Source: Prorocentrum cordatum
Lineage: Eukaryota; Sar; Dinophyceae; Prorocentrales; Prorocentraceae
DNA length: 64,000 bases
Direction: 5' to 3'
Assembly (NCBI GenBank): GCA_963575745.1
Contig: CAUYUJ010014354.1
Coordinates: forward strand, 348,750 to 412,749
How positions within the stretch are numbered: position 1 is the first letter of the stretch; each line of letters starts with the position of its first letter. The position numbers and the translations under genes were made by a program. Under the pieces are notes generated by a model that saw nothing but the letters and a program-made list of their open reading frames with translations, searched no databases and was not told the origin of the DNA. Of the stretch, positions 10,891-19,339 are shown one piece after another.

Positions 10891-11364
10891 CTACTGTAGG
10901 GCGACGGCCCACCACTGTATTTTGCGCTTCTTGGGGGCCTGGTTGTTCGCGTGGCCCTTTGCCGCGTGGTGATCACTGCTCACTCCGCCGCACCGACCCA
11001 GGTGCAGCTGCCACAGCCGAGTCCAGTCGACGTCGAGGCCCAGCGCTTCGCTGACGACCCGTACGTCGCACTTGTGGCTGCAGAAGGATTCCAGGAAGAG
11101 GCGGCAAGCTTGCGGGTCGTGCCGAAGCGGGTCGAGCGCGCCCTTGCTGCCGGGAACAGACTGCCGCTTGGCGAAAGCGTGCCAGGTGCCAATGAAGAAT
11201 GGTCCCAATGTGACTTGGGGTCGTCTTATCGCCTCGCCGGGTGTCTCCCCAGGGAGGTCCCACTGGATGTTTTTTGATTCATGTTTTGTACAGCTGTTGT
11301 CCCGTGTCAGGGTCCTTGGGCTCTGGCCATTGGCGCGGGTCGGGCCCTTGGTGCCGCCGTGCAT
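10891..11364 (-). CDS. Hypothetical protein, possible exon
   Basis: A 157-codon open frame with ATG at 11,362-11,364. It has balanced, non-repetitive composition, with a Cys/His/Trp-containing segment (LFLESFCSHKCDVRVVSEAL) and a basic C-terminus (APKKRKIQWW). I recognise no family. It stands out because neighbouring frames are repeat-derived. A second minus-strand frame (11,279-11,701) overlaps its 5' end, so the true start could lie upstream across an intron or frame break. Confidence 0.4.
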   Translation of the reverse strand: MHGGTKGPTRANGQSPRTLTRDNSCTKHESKNIQWDLPGETPGEAIRRPQVTLGPFFIGTWHAFAKRQSVPGSKGALDPLRHDPQACRLFLESFCSHKCDVRVVSEALGLDVDWTRLWQLHLGRCGGVSSDHHAAKGHANNQAPKKRKIQWWAVALQ

Positions 11365-11907
11365 CCTGGCCGCTAGTCTCCAACGTACTGGCCTCGTTGT
11401 CCCGGCCGGAGGGCTCGCGATCTGCTCGCGACAGCTCCGGTTGCGCGCCTGGCGGGGTTCCGGGGGGAGAAACAGGCCGCATGGTTGGCCGCCAGGCGGG
11501 GGTCGGATCGCATTCGGCGGCCAGGGCAGACGCAGCCTTGTGGCACGTGGGGAAGGGCCCCTTTCGCTGGCGTTCGCCTTCGGGCCTGCGCCCGCCGTCG
11601 CTCCCAGGCGCGACCCCCCTGGTCAGAGCAGGGCTCTCTCCAGGCTCTGGGGCACCGCTGGTTGTGCCAGGCGCGTGTACGCACGGCGGCGCAGCTTCCA
11701 TAGCCGGGGCACGAGCTGCTTTGCCAGTAGCGCCCTGGGCGCCCGGAGAGGGCGCCTAGGATTCGCCGCCCATGAGAAGTTCACTGACAGGGGAAGAAGG
11801 GGGGCGACTCGGCGCGAAGGGGCTTCTCCCGACGAGCCAGTGGATGGCTTCGCTGTCCTGCGTCTGGATGGTTGTTCCGTGGTCTCCTTGCTGGGTGTGT
11901 GGCGCTC

Positions 11908-12050
11908 CCAGAGGACTGCTGATGCCCTGCTGGTACTGCTGAAGGGGGGAGTTGTTAGTGTGAGCTGCACACTGATCACTGCAGGCTACCGCCTCTCGAT
12001 GCCCCTCTGGGACGTCATCTTCTGACAACGATGCGGGGGGTGGTATCGTG
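11908..12050 (-). repeat. ~140-bp duplicated segment, copy 1
   Basis: Matches 12,345-12,495: ACCACCCCCCGCATCG, GACGTCCCAGA, CGAGAGGCGGTAGC and CAGTGATCAGTGTGCAGC in the same order on the minus strand. The copies flank the CAG tract. Both encode a PPPASL(A/S)xDDVPEG-like peptide in one frame. Confidence 0.85.
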
Positions 12051-12079
12051 ACCCTAGCCTCATTTCCCCTGCCCTGCGG

Positions 12080-12087
12080 GGTGCTGT

Positions 12088-12123
<36 letters not shown>

Positions 12124-12305
12124 CCTGCTGCTGCTGCTGCTGCAGCTGCTGCTGGGTCCTGTTGCTGCTGCTGCTGCCGCTGCGGCTGTTGCTGCAGCTG
12201 CTGCTGCTGCTGCTGCCTTGCTGCTGCGGTTGCTCCTGTTGCTGCCCAGCTGCTGCGGCTGCAGCGGCTGCTGCAGCCCTGTTGCTGCTGCTGCTGCTCT
12301 GCTGG
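12080..12305. repeat. CTG/CAG trinucleotide tract
   Basis: Imperfect CTG on the plus strand, CAG on the minus strand, giving poly-Gln or poly-Ala frames on the minus strand. It lies between the two 140-bp duplicates. Confidence 0.9.
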
Positions 12306-12344
12306 TGCCTGCAGCTCTCTTTGTGCTGCCCACCTCCCTGCTCG

Positions 12345-12495
12345 AGGCAACTCCTCTCCTTTCCTCTGCCCTGCTGGTACTGCTGAAGGGGGGGTTGTTA
12401 GTGTGGGCTGCACACTGATCACTGCAAGCTACCGCCTCTCGATTCCCCTTCTGGGACGTCATCATCTGCCAACGATGCGGGGGGTGGTATGTTGC
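12345..12495 (-). repeat. ~140-bp duplicated segment, copy 2
   Basis: Second copy of the 11,908-12,050 segment. It overlaps the 3' end of the LHC-fragment open frame, whose last residues are the shared IPPPASLADDDVPEG peptide. Confidence 0.85.
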
Positions 12496-12948
12496 TGCTG
12501 CTGCTATTTTCCGACATGTCGTTGTGAGTAGCGAGATTTCTCGCGTCAGCGCCAGGGGCTTCAGAGACAGCCGACCGAAGGATTCCAGAGACGCTGGGCC
12601 CAGGGGGGGCCTCCAGGCGGGATCCGGGGGCCTCAGAAGGGACGACGATGCCAGCAGGTAAATATCGGTTGTCGTCGCGTCGGTCGTCAGCGTCGTCGTC
12701 TCCAGGTTGGCCAAGCAGCTGCCCAGTGATCTCGGGCTCGATGAACCACATGGTCGCCAGCATGCTCGCGCGGCCGTGCTCCAGCTCGGCGTGCCGTCGG
12801 CGGCGGGCGGATGTGGCCGTTCTGCCATCCGCTGTGAAGCCAGCGGCGTCCCAGGGGCCCGCTGGGGCTAGAGCGTCCAGCGAGTTCTCGATGACGCGCA
12901 GCGGGGATCCAGTGTACGGCGCGGCGGCCGCCGCCAGCGGCCCGCCCG

Positions 12949-12979
<31 letters not shown>

Positions 12980-13387
12980 CGCGGCCGCGGCACGGCCAGC
13001 CACATGCACCAGCGCAGCCGCCGTTTCCCAGAGGCCGGCGGCGGCGGAGGCCTCGGCGGCAGCCGCCGCGTCCGCGGCGCATGAGGCGGCAGCAGCCGGG
13101 CCACCAGCCGCGGCGGCGGCAGTCCAGCCCGCGAGCAGCACGGGGCACGCCAGCCCGAGCAGGGCACCAGCAGCGGCGACGCCAGCAGCGTCACGCCCCC
13201 CCCCCCCGGCTGCGGAGACGGCGGAAGGGGGCCCAGGGTGCGGGGCAGCGGCGGCAGCCCAGCGGGCAGCCAGCGCCCGCCGTTGGCCCCGGCGGCGGGC
13301 GGCACGCGACAGCGCAGCGGCGGCGGCACCAGGCGCGCCCGGAGGACCGCCAGCGCCAGCCGCCAGCCGCGGGGAAGCGCCCGCCAT
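12419..13387 (-). CDS. Chlorophyll a/c-binding (LHC) protein fragment
   Basis: From ATG at 13,387 the frame gives a long Ala-rich leader with a hydrophobic stretch (ALLGLACPVLLAGW), possibly plastid-targeting. Roughly at 12,910-12,715 comes an LHC start: GSPLRVIENSLDALAPAGPW, DAAGFTADG, and first-helix signature HAELEHGRASMLATM then IEPEITG. The E..HGR core is the chlorophyll- and charge-pairing signature of LHC helix 1. In dinoflagellate antenna proteins this is followed by a PGYLSPS segment and two more helices. Here the frame runs instead into Asp/Arg-rich, low-complexity sequence and the duplicated PPPASL segment. I see no helix 2 or 3 downstream. It is therefore a truncated copy, or one exon of a gene whose next exon lies elsewhere. 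Family call firm; functionality doubtful. Confidence 0.72.
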
Positions 13388-13564
13388 GGCACGGGAGGGG
13401 GGGGGGCCAGGAAGGGGCACCCCTTCCCGGCTCCCCCCCGGGCGCGCCGGAGGTCAGGGCCGACCTCCGGCCCCAGGGGCGCGGGCGACGGGCCAGCTCG
13501 GCAACCTCGAGCCAGAGCGGCCTTGATCCAGGCTACGGAGCTGGTGGGGATACGCGAAGCATCA

Positions 13565-14112
13565 AGCATTAGATGGGGGGCATGCGAACCATGCCACTGG
13601 GGCCGTCGGTGGAGCTCTCTATGGCGCCACGAAGCGTGCGACGGATGTGTAAAACTGGAGGAAGGCGGCATGCGGAGGGAGGGCCGCATGCCAACCATGC
13701 CAGTGGGTCCTTCGGTGGGGCTACATATGGTGCCACGAAGCCTGCGTGGGGTGTGCCAAAGTTGCGAAGGTGGACATGCGAACCATGCCACTGAGTAATT
13801 CAGTGGAGCTCCCTGCGGGGCCACGAAACGTGTGCAAGGGTGTGCCACATTGGACGTGGGGCGGCATTCCAGCCATGCCTCTGGAGACTTTGGTGAAACT
13901 CAGTATGGGGTGATGAAACGTGTCAGGAATGTGCCAAAGTAGAGGGGGCGCGGCACGTGAAACATGCCACTGCGGCCTCCAGTGGAGCTCCCTATCGGGC
14001 CATGGAGCGTGTGAGGGGCGTGCCAAAGCGGAGGGGGGCGGCATGCGAACCATGCCAATGGAGCTGTCGGTGGAGATCCCTACGGGGCCACGAAACGCGC
14101 GATGGGCGTGAA
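13565..14112 (+). repeat. ~88-bp palindrome-bearing array, plus orientation
   Basis: About six units of the 4.5-5.4 kb family, each with GGTGGAGCTCCCTA, GGGCCACGAAACG, GTGTGCCAAAG and GGCATGCGAACCATGCC. It begins 12 bp after a GAGCTGGTGGGGATACGCG segment related to the 7.3 kb motif. Confidence 0.9.
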
Positions 14113-14223
14113 TTATTCCGCGCCGTCTTGTAGTTATTATGCGTGTGCGTATTAGCATTGGTATTCGTATTACGTTTCTGATTCTCACTACTAATTAACA
14201 ATATTCGTCTTCGTATTCATATT

Positions 14224-14375
14224 TTTCGGATTTGTCTGAGGCCCTCTCGAGGGCCCTCTGGAGGGTCTCTGGAACCGTCTCGAGGCTCTCTGGACCGTCT
14301 GGAAGCCATCCGAAGCTCTCTTGGGGCCGTCTTTTTGTCGTTTTGGTGTCCTCTTGGGCCGTCTTGGGGGCCTTG
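14224..14375 (+). repeat. Class L lead of composite repeat A
   Basis: CCCTCTCGAGGGCCCTCTGG, then TCTCGAGGCTCTCTGGACCG and AGCCATCCGAAGCTCTC, match the lead at 18,395-18,525 (copy C) and 15,250-15,385 (left part of copy B). Confidence 0.75.
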
Positions 14376-14870
14376 TGCCGCTTCACCACAAAAAAAAAAG
14401 GAAACGGGCTGTGGAAGGCGCCCGCGAACTCGACAAAATACAAAGGAAACGGCCCACTCTGGCCATTAACGCTCGTACGTCTGGCCCTCGCCCCTCCCCT
14501 GGACCCCCCCCTAAAAGACTTCGCCCCACCAAAACGTCATCGCTCGTACCTCGCTGTTTCCGTTACCTGGGCCGGCACCGGAACCGGAAAGAGCGCCTCG
14601 AGAACTTGCCCGAGAAGGCTCTTGAAACCCTTCGCTCCGGGGAGCATTGGCGCGAATAACTTGTTACGTCGCCGCTCTCCGTTGGGAGCCCCGGTGTTCA
14701 GAGACTTTTACGTTGCCGCTCGCTCTTGGGAGCCTTGGTGTGACGAGCTCTTTACGTCACCGCGCTCTGGGGAGCCTTGGTGTCAAGAGCTTGTTATCTC
14801 ACCGCTCGCTGATGGGAGCCATATTGTGTTCTTGAGCGTCTCTGGTCTCCTTGGGGCCATTGGGGAAGCC
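14376..14870 (+). repeat. Composite repeat module, copy A
   Basis: CCGCTTCAC, A-rich, AACGGGC, GGAAGGCGCCCGCGA, a CTCCCCTGGACCCC segment, TTTCCGTTACCTGGGCCGGC, then four ~46-bp subunits (CTTGTTACGTC or CTTTTACGTTG, CCGCTC, TGGGAGCC, TGGTGTTCA). Copies B (16,911-17,410) and C (18,526-18,830) share this order. I see no coding frame conserved among the copies. Confidence 0.85.
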
Positions 14871-15385
14871 TTCTGGGCCAATTTTGTGCCGTCTTCGGGC
14901 CCTTCTGGGCCGTCTTGGGGCGGCTTGGAGGCCTTTGGCCGTCTTGGGGCTCCCTCGGGGGTCTCTCTGGGCCCTCTTGGGAGCCTCTGTGGGCCCTCTA
15001 GGGGCTCCCTTGGGGCCGTCTTGGGACCCTCTTGGGCCGTCTTGGTGCTCTTTTGGGCAGTTCGGGGCTCCTCTGGAGCAGTCTTGGGGCCCTCTCGGAC
15101 TGTGTTCGGGCCCCTTCGGGGGCCTATGGGGCCGTCTTGGGATGATCTTTGGAGCCTCATGGCTGCTTTGGACAGTTCTTGGCCCGAAAACGCAAAACCC
15201 AAATAAACCGGCGAAAACCTGCGACAAATCAGTGTCTTTTGCCCCTGGGGGTCGTCTCGGGGGCCCTCTGGAGGGCCTGTGGATCCATCTCGAGGCTCTC
15301 TTGGAACGTCTGGAGGCCATCTGAGGCTCTCTCGGGGCCGTCTCTGGGTCGTGTTGGTGCTCTCTTGGGCCGTCTTGGGGCCCTT
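14870..15385 (+). repeat. Class L repeat, tail of copy A and split left part of copy B
   Basis: Class L text. From about 15,250 it matches the lead of composite copy C (18,385-18,530) up to GTCTTGGGGCCCTT at 15,385, where the homology stops abruptly at the retrocopy junction. Confidence 0.7.
15365..15385. repeat. Candidate target-site duplication, left
   Basis: TTGGGCCGTC followed by TTGGGGCCCTT. It nearly equals 16,911-16,932 (TTGGGCCGTC, GTTGGGCCCCTT). Caution: this motif is common in class L, so the call rests mainly on composite-repeat homology resuming at 16,911. Confidence 0.55.
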
Positions 15386-15521
15386 TGTTTGTGGAGTTCT
15401 GGCGGCCCGACGCCCGCCGCGGCCTGCGTTCTGAAGGCGATGGCTCTACGCGAGCGGCGTCGGCCGATGCTTCCGCGCCCACGTCGGCGCTCTCTCAAAA
15501 GTCGAGCGGACTGTATCGGTG

Positions 15522-16796
15522 TCAGTCGTGAGCCCGCCACTTCCTCGGGCATGTCCAAGCGCGGCGCGGGTGGTGCTTCCCCTTATTCGGGCAAGAAGCC
15601 AAAGCATTTTGCCCGTCAAACTGGCCCGCAGCCCGTTGTAGGGACTTGAGAGTTGCATTTGCAGGCCAACGCCCAGCAAGCTGGCTCAGACGGATCATGT
15701 CCATGGAAAGCTTCCGCCCGTATTCATACATCGCCAATTCAAATCGATAGCGATACCTGAGTTGATTGTATATGTCTTCGGGTAGATACTCACTCGGGTG
15801 TCGGTGGACTTTCTGGGCGACCCCGCAATATGAAAAACCAAGCTCAGCGCAGAGCAATTTCATAGAAGTCGCATAATTGCCCTGATCAATAATCAAATCG
15901 AATGACGCCAAGCGTCGCTTCGCAAACTCTACGTCCTCCCATGACAAATTTGCGGGTAACGGCGTACCTATAAGCTTACGCAAACCATATTTATCTGAAC
16001 TGCACATGTCCATGTTAGTACCATTGGCGAATGTCCTCCACATCCCATCACCAGCAAAAGTTCGCTCAATCGAATCCCGCAAGGAAACCAGGCTGACAAA
16101 TCCGTCCGCATCGCACGGCAGGAAGCTGCTCAAGTCTTCTGGCGGTATCTCGCTTTCCTCCTTCCACGCGCTGAACCACCGATGGGTCGAATTATCTGGG
16201 GCCATGAGGAAGGGATCTGCGTCGATCTCGCAGAGGCCATTCAGTTTGAGGATGCTCTGAATGTTCCTTCCAGCATGGTGAGTGATATGGAAAAATGCAG
16301 CCTCCCGCCGTGCATCCTGTACTCCAGAAGAGCAGCCTCGCGGTTGTGAGAACACTCCTGCGGGTCCTGGACGGTGCCGTTCCTGCCGGGCCGGGCGAAA
16401 GGGGGGGATAGCAAAGGGGGGGGGGGGGTGAGAATCAGCTCGCGTGGCTGATGTTCCCGGCGCCTCCCGGCGCCCCATGTATCGAGGAATGGGCCCCTCG
16501 GTGGGGCTGAAACCAGCTGCATACAGCAGATTTCGTGCCCCCTCCTTTCCCAATCCCCCCCTTTCGTCCGGCCCGATCCTGGCACGGCCCGCAATGGGGC
16601 CCGAGGCGGCGCTCCCAGGTCGTGCTTCCGGAATACGTCGTGTGCTGCTCAGCACCTTGCCGGGCGCGGAGAGGCCCAGAGTTGCCAAAGAGCAGGAAGA
16701 GCAGGAAGGCCAGGCCGAAGAGCAGGAAGGCCAGGCCATGGCCAGCATTGCCGCCCAGGCGGTCGAGCGGGCCAGCGTCTGCCCCGTGCCCGGCAT
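15522..16796 (-). CDS. Longest surviving sulfotransferase-like open frame
   Basis: 424 codons from ATG at 16,796, 93 nt after the spliced leader. The conserved domain occupies roughly the last 250 residues. The first ~140 residues (Ser/Pro/Arg-rich) probably read out of frame relative to the ancestral protein, as shown by the two frame breaks described for the retrocopy. Confidence 0.5.
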   Translation of the reverse strand: MPGTGQTLARSTAWAAMLAMAWPSCSSAWPSCSSCSLATLGLSAPGKVLSSTRRIPEARPGSAASGPIAGRARIGPDERGGLGKEGARNLLYAAGFSPTEGPIPRYMGRREAPGTSATRADSHPPPPFAIPPFRPARQERHRPGPAGVFSQPRGCSSGVQDARREAAFFHITHHAGRNIQSILKLNGLCEIDADPFLMAPDNSTHRWFSAWKEESEIPPEDLSSFLPCDADGFVSLVSLRDSIERTFAGDGMWRTFANGTNMDMCSSDKYGLRKLIGTPLPANLSWEDVEFAKRRLASFDLIIDQGNYATSMKLLCAELGFSYCGVAQKVHRHPSEYLPEDIYNQLRYRYRFELAMYEYGRKLSMDMIRLSQLAGRWPANATLKSLQRAAGQFDGQNALASCPNKGKHHPRRAWTCPRKWRAHD

Positions 16797-16888
16797 CGGA
16801 CGCCACGCGCTGCAAATACAGAGGCTCGGCTGCTGTCACGGGGGGGCGGCCACGGGGCCTCCCAGCGCTTGCACCGCGGTGGCTTGAG

Positions 16889-16910
16889 CTTGAGCCGAAA
16901 TGGCTACGGA
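16889..16910 (-). other. Relict dinoflagellate spliced leader
   Basis: The minus strand reads TCCGTAGCCATTTC then GGCTCAAG, one substitution (T to C) from the canonical 22-nt leader. A further CTCAAG follows at 16,883-16,888, possibly the stub of an older leader. In dinoflagellates the leader is added to mRNA by trans-splicing, so a genomic copy ahead of a gene marks reverse-transcribed mRNA. Confidence 0.85.
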
Positions 16911-17410
16911 TTGGGCCGTCGTTGGGCCCCTTAAGCCGCTTCCCTTGAAAAAACAGCAGGAAACGGCCGTGGAAGGCGCCCGCGAGCCGCTTCACTCGAA
17001 AAGTGCAGCAAGGAAACGGACCCCGGCGGCGATGAACGCCATTGCGCGCGGCACTCGCCCCTCCCCTGGACCCCTCCCTAGAAAACTTCGCCACACCAAA
17101 AGGTCATCACTCGTACCTCGCTCTTTCCGTTACCTGGGCCGGCACGGAAACGGAAAGAGCGCCTCGGGAACTTGCCCGAGAGGGCTCATGACACCCTTCG
17201 CTCCGGGGAGCCTTGGCGTAAAGAGCTTGTATCGTCGCCGCTCCATGATGGGAAACCTGGTGTTCAGAGGCCTTTCCTTTGCCGCTCGCTCTTGGGAGCC
17301 TTGCTGTTCAGAGCTCTTTACGTCACGGCCTTGATGTTCAGAGCTTGTTACGACACCGCTTGCTGTGGGGAGCCATGGTGTTCCTTGTTGTCTCTGGGGC
17401 GTCTTGGTAG
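16911..17410 (+). repeat. Composite repeat module, copy B (right part)
   Basis: Resumes at the retrocopy junction with TTGGGCCGTC and then AAGCCGCTTCCC. The CGCTTCACTCGAAAA segment is doubled. It continues through TTTCCGTTACCTGGGCCGGC to the ~46-bp subunits and ends at GGGAGCCATGGTGTTCC. Confidence 0.85.
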
Positions 17411-17464
17411 TCTTCTGGTGTGGGCCCCAAAAACGGCAGGGCAATTTTTTCACCGATTCCGAAA

Positions 17465-17640
17465 ATGTGTCCCTTGAAAATAGAAACGGCAAAAAATCTG
17501 CGACCGGAAACGGCAAAAAAACGGCTCCAGGATTGGACCTGGAGCCGGAACCGGTCAAAAAACGGCGACAGAACCGGTGAAAAAACGGCGTCGGAACCGG
17601 CAAAAAAACTGCAAAACGGAACCGGTAAAAACACGGCCCT
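17465..17640. repeat. ~21-bp AAAAAACGGC/GGAACCGG repeat
   Basis: Alternating GGAACCGGTCAAAAAACGGC-like units with variable A-run length. No gene. Confidence 0.75.
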
Positions 17641-17644
17641 GTCT

Positions 17645-18525
17645 TTTCCAGGGCCCACTAAGTTCTGGTGGCCCTTTTGGACAGTTTTGGGACTGTTGGG
17701 CCGTCTTAGGGCCAGCCCAGTCCCCACACCCAAGTAGCCCAGTCCCAACACCACCTCTTCGGGCTCTCTTGGGAGCCTCTTGGGGTCATCTTAGTGCTCT
17801 CGTAGGGCCGTCTTGGGGCCCTCGTGGGGCCCTGTGAGGCCGTCTGGGGGGCCCTCTTGGATAGTTTTCGGGCCCTTTGGGGCCGTCTGCGGAGAATACT
17901 TGGGACCGCGTGGGCCGTCTGAAGCCCTTCTGGGCTCGAAAGACGAGAATCTCAAAAACCTTGAAAAACCTTAGGACAAACAGTGTGTTTCGCCTCCTGA
18001 CGCCCTCCTGGGGGCCCTCTTGAGGGCAGATTTGATACTCTTGGGCAGTCTTGGGACCAGCCCAGTCCCCACACCCAAGCAGTCCAGTCCCACACCGCCC
18101 CTTCGGGGCCCCCTTGGGAGTCTCTTGGGAGTCTCTTGCGAGCCTCTTGCGAACCTCTTGGGGCCCTCTTAGGGCTCTCTTGGGGCTGTCTTGGGCCATC
18201 TGGTGCTGTATTGGGGTCCTCTCGGACCGTCTGGGGGCCCCCTTGAATAGTTTGCCGCCTCTTTGGGAGGCCTCTGGGGCCGTGTTGGGACGAGAAGTGG
18301 GACCTCATGGGCCGTGTTGGGGCCGTCTAGGCCCGAACAGGCGAAAAGCAGAAAAACCCTACGGATACCAATCTGTTTGGCCTCCTGAGGTCCTCTCGAA
18401 GGCCCTCTGGAGGGTCTCTGAAGCAGTCTCGAGGCTCTTTTGGACCGTACGGATGCCATCCGAAACTCTCTTCGGGCCGTATTTTGACCGTTGTGGGGCC
18501 CTCTTGGGCCGTCTTGGGGCCCTTG
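17645..18525 (+). repeat. Class L block with internal 45-bp duplication
   Basis: Class L text. AGCCCAGTCCCCACACCCAAG plus flanks occurs at 17,711-17,755 and 18,055-18,100, and each copy is followed by CTTCGGG class L sequence. Confidence 0.75.
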
Positions 18526-18830
18526 AGCCGCTTCACTCGAAAAAATACAACGAAACGGGCCCTGGAAGGCGCCCGCGAGCCGCTTCACTCGAAAAATACA
18601 ACAGATTGGTGTGAAGAGCTTGTTACGTCGCCGCACTCCGTTGGGAGCCCTGGTGGTCAGAGATTTTTACGTTGCCGCTCGGTCTTGGGAGCCTTGGTGT
18701 GAAGAGCAGTGTACGTCACCGCGCTCTGGGGAGCCTTGGTGTCAAGAACTTGTTACGTCACCGCTCGCTGATGGGAGCCATGGTGTTCTTGAGCGTGCCT
18801 TGGGCCTCGTCGGGGTCTTCTTAGGGACCT
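18526..18830 (+). repeat. Composite repeat module, copy C
   Basis: CTTGAGCCGCTTCACTCGAA, GGAAGGCGCCCGCGAG and the ~46-bp subunits. It lacks the middle CTCCCCTGGACCCC/TTACCTGGGCC portion of copies A and B, so it carries an internal deletion. Confidence 0.85.
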
Positions 18831-18834
18831 CTTG

Positions 18835-19125
18835 GGGCCCTTTGGGGGCCCTTTTGGGACAAGTTTGGGTCGTCTTGGGGTCCTTTTGGGCCGTCTTGGG
18901 GCGTCTTGGAGGCCTTTGGCCGTCTTGGGGCTCTTTTGGGGGCCTCTTGGGGCCCTCTTGGTAGCCTCTTTGGGCCCTCTTGGGGCTGTTTGGGGGCCGT
19001 CTTGAAGCCCTCTTGGGCCGTCTTGGTGCTCTTTTGGGCAAATGTGGGTCCCTCTGGGACCGTCTTGGGGCCCTCTTGGACTGTGTACGGGAAATTTCGG
19101 AGACCTCTTGGGCCGTCTTTTTTAT
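18835..19125 (+). repeat. Class L block
   Basis: GGGCCGTCTTGGGG-type repeats ending at TTTTTTATTTATTG. Confidence 0.75.
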
Positions 19126-19149
19126 TTATTGTCTTTTCTAAACCACGGC

Positions 19150-19306
19150 GACGCTGGCCCACGGCAAGTCGAAACCAAAACGCTCGACTCAAGAGATCCT
19201 CTTCGGAAGCTAATTGCTGCAGCGCCACTTGACACATGTATCGGATGGCCCATGCGTTCCTGGATGAAGTTAATCGCCTGTGGTCTCTTCCGATGCTGAC
19301 TTTCAA
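19150..19306 (-). CDS. Possible coding exon, unknown
   Basis: Non-repetitive minus-strand frame containing NAWAIRYMCQVALQQL and SEEDLLSRAFWFRLAVG, helical and free of the surrounding repeat signature. No start, no certain splice sites, no family recognised. Confidence 0.25.
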
Positions 19307-19339
19307 ATACAGCCCGCGGAACTCAATACCCGAAAGCCT

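Larger units (their letters stand above)
15386..16910 (-). pseudogene. Processed retrocopy of a sulfotransferase-like gene
   Basis: Cytosolic and Golgi sulfotransferases transfer sulfate from PAPS. Here a PAPS-loop-like FHITHHAGRN lies at 16,263-16,292. The C-terminal block has FDLIIDQGNYATSMKLL near 15,860-15,905 and FELAMYEYGRKLSMDMIRL near 15,690-15,750, the layout I expect of that fold. Its 5' end is a relict spliced leader. Its 3' end (plus strand TTTGTTT at 15,384-15,390) looks like a short decayed poly(A). Upstream coding (NREAALLEYRMHGGRLHF) is in a different frame, and one extra T in the T5 run at 16,291-16,295 would join it to FHITHH. A hydrophobic FLLFGLAFLLFLLFG segment is in yet another frame. 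Neighbouring repeat resumes exactly at both ends. Most likely a broken processed copy; homopolymer assembly errors are the alternative. Confidence 0.72.
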
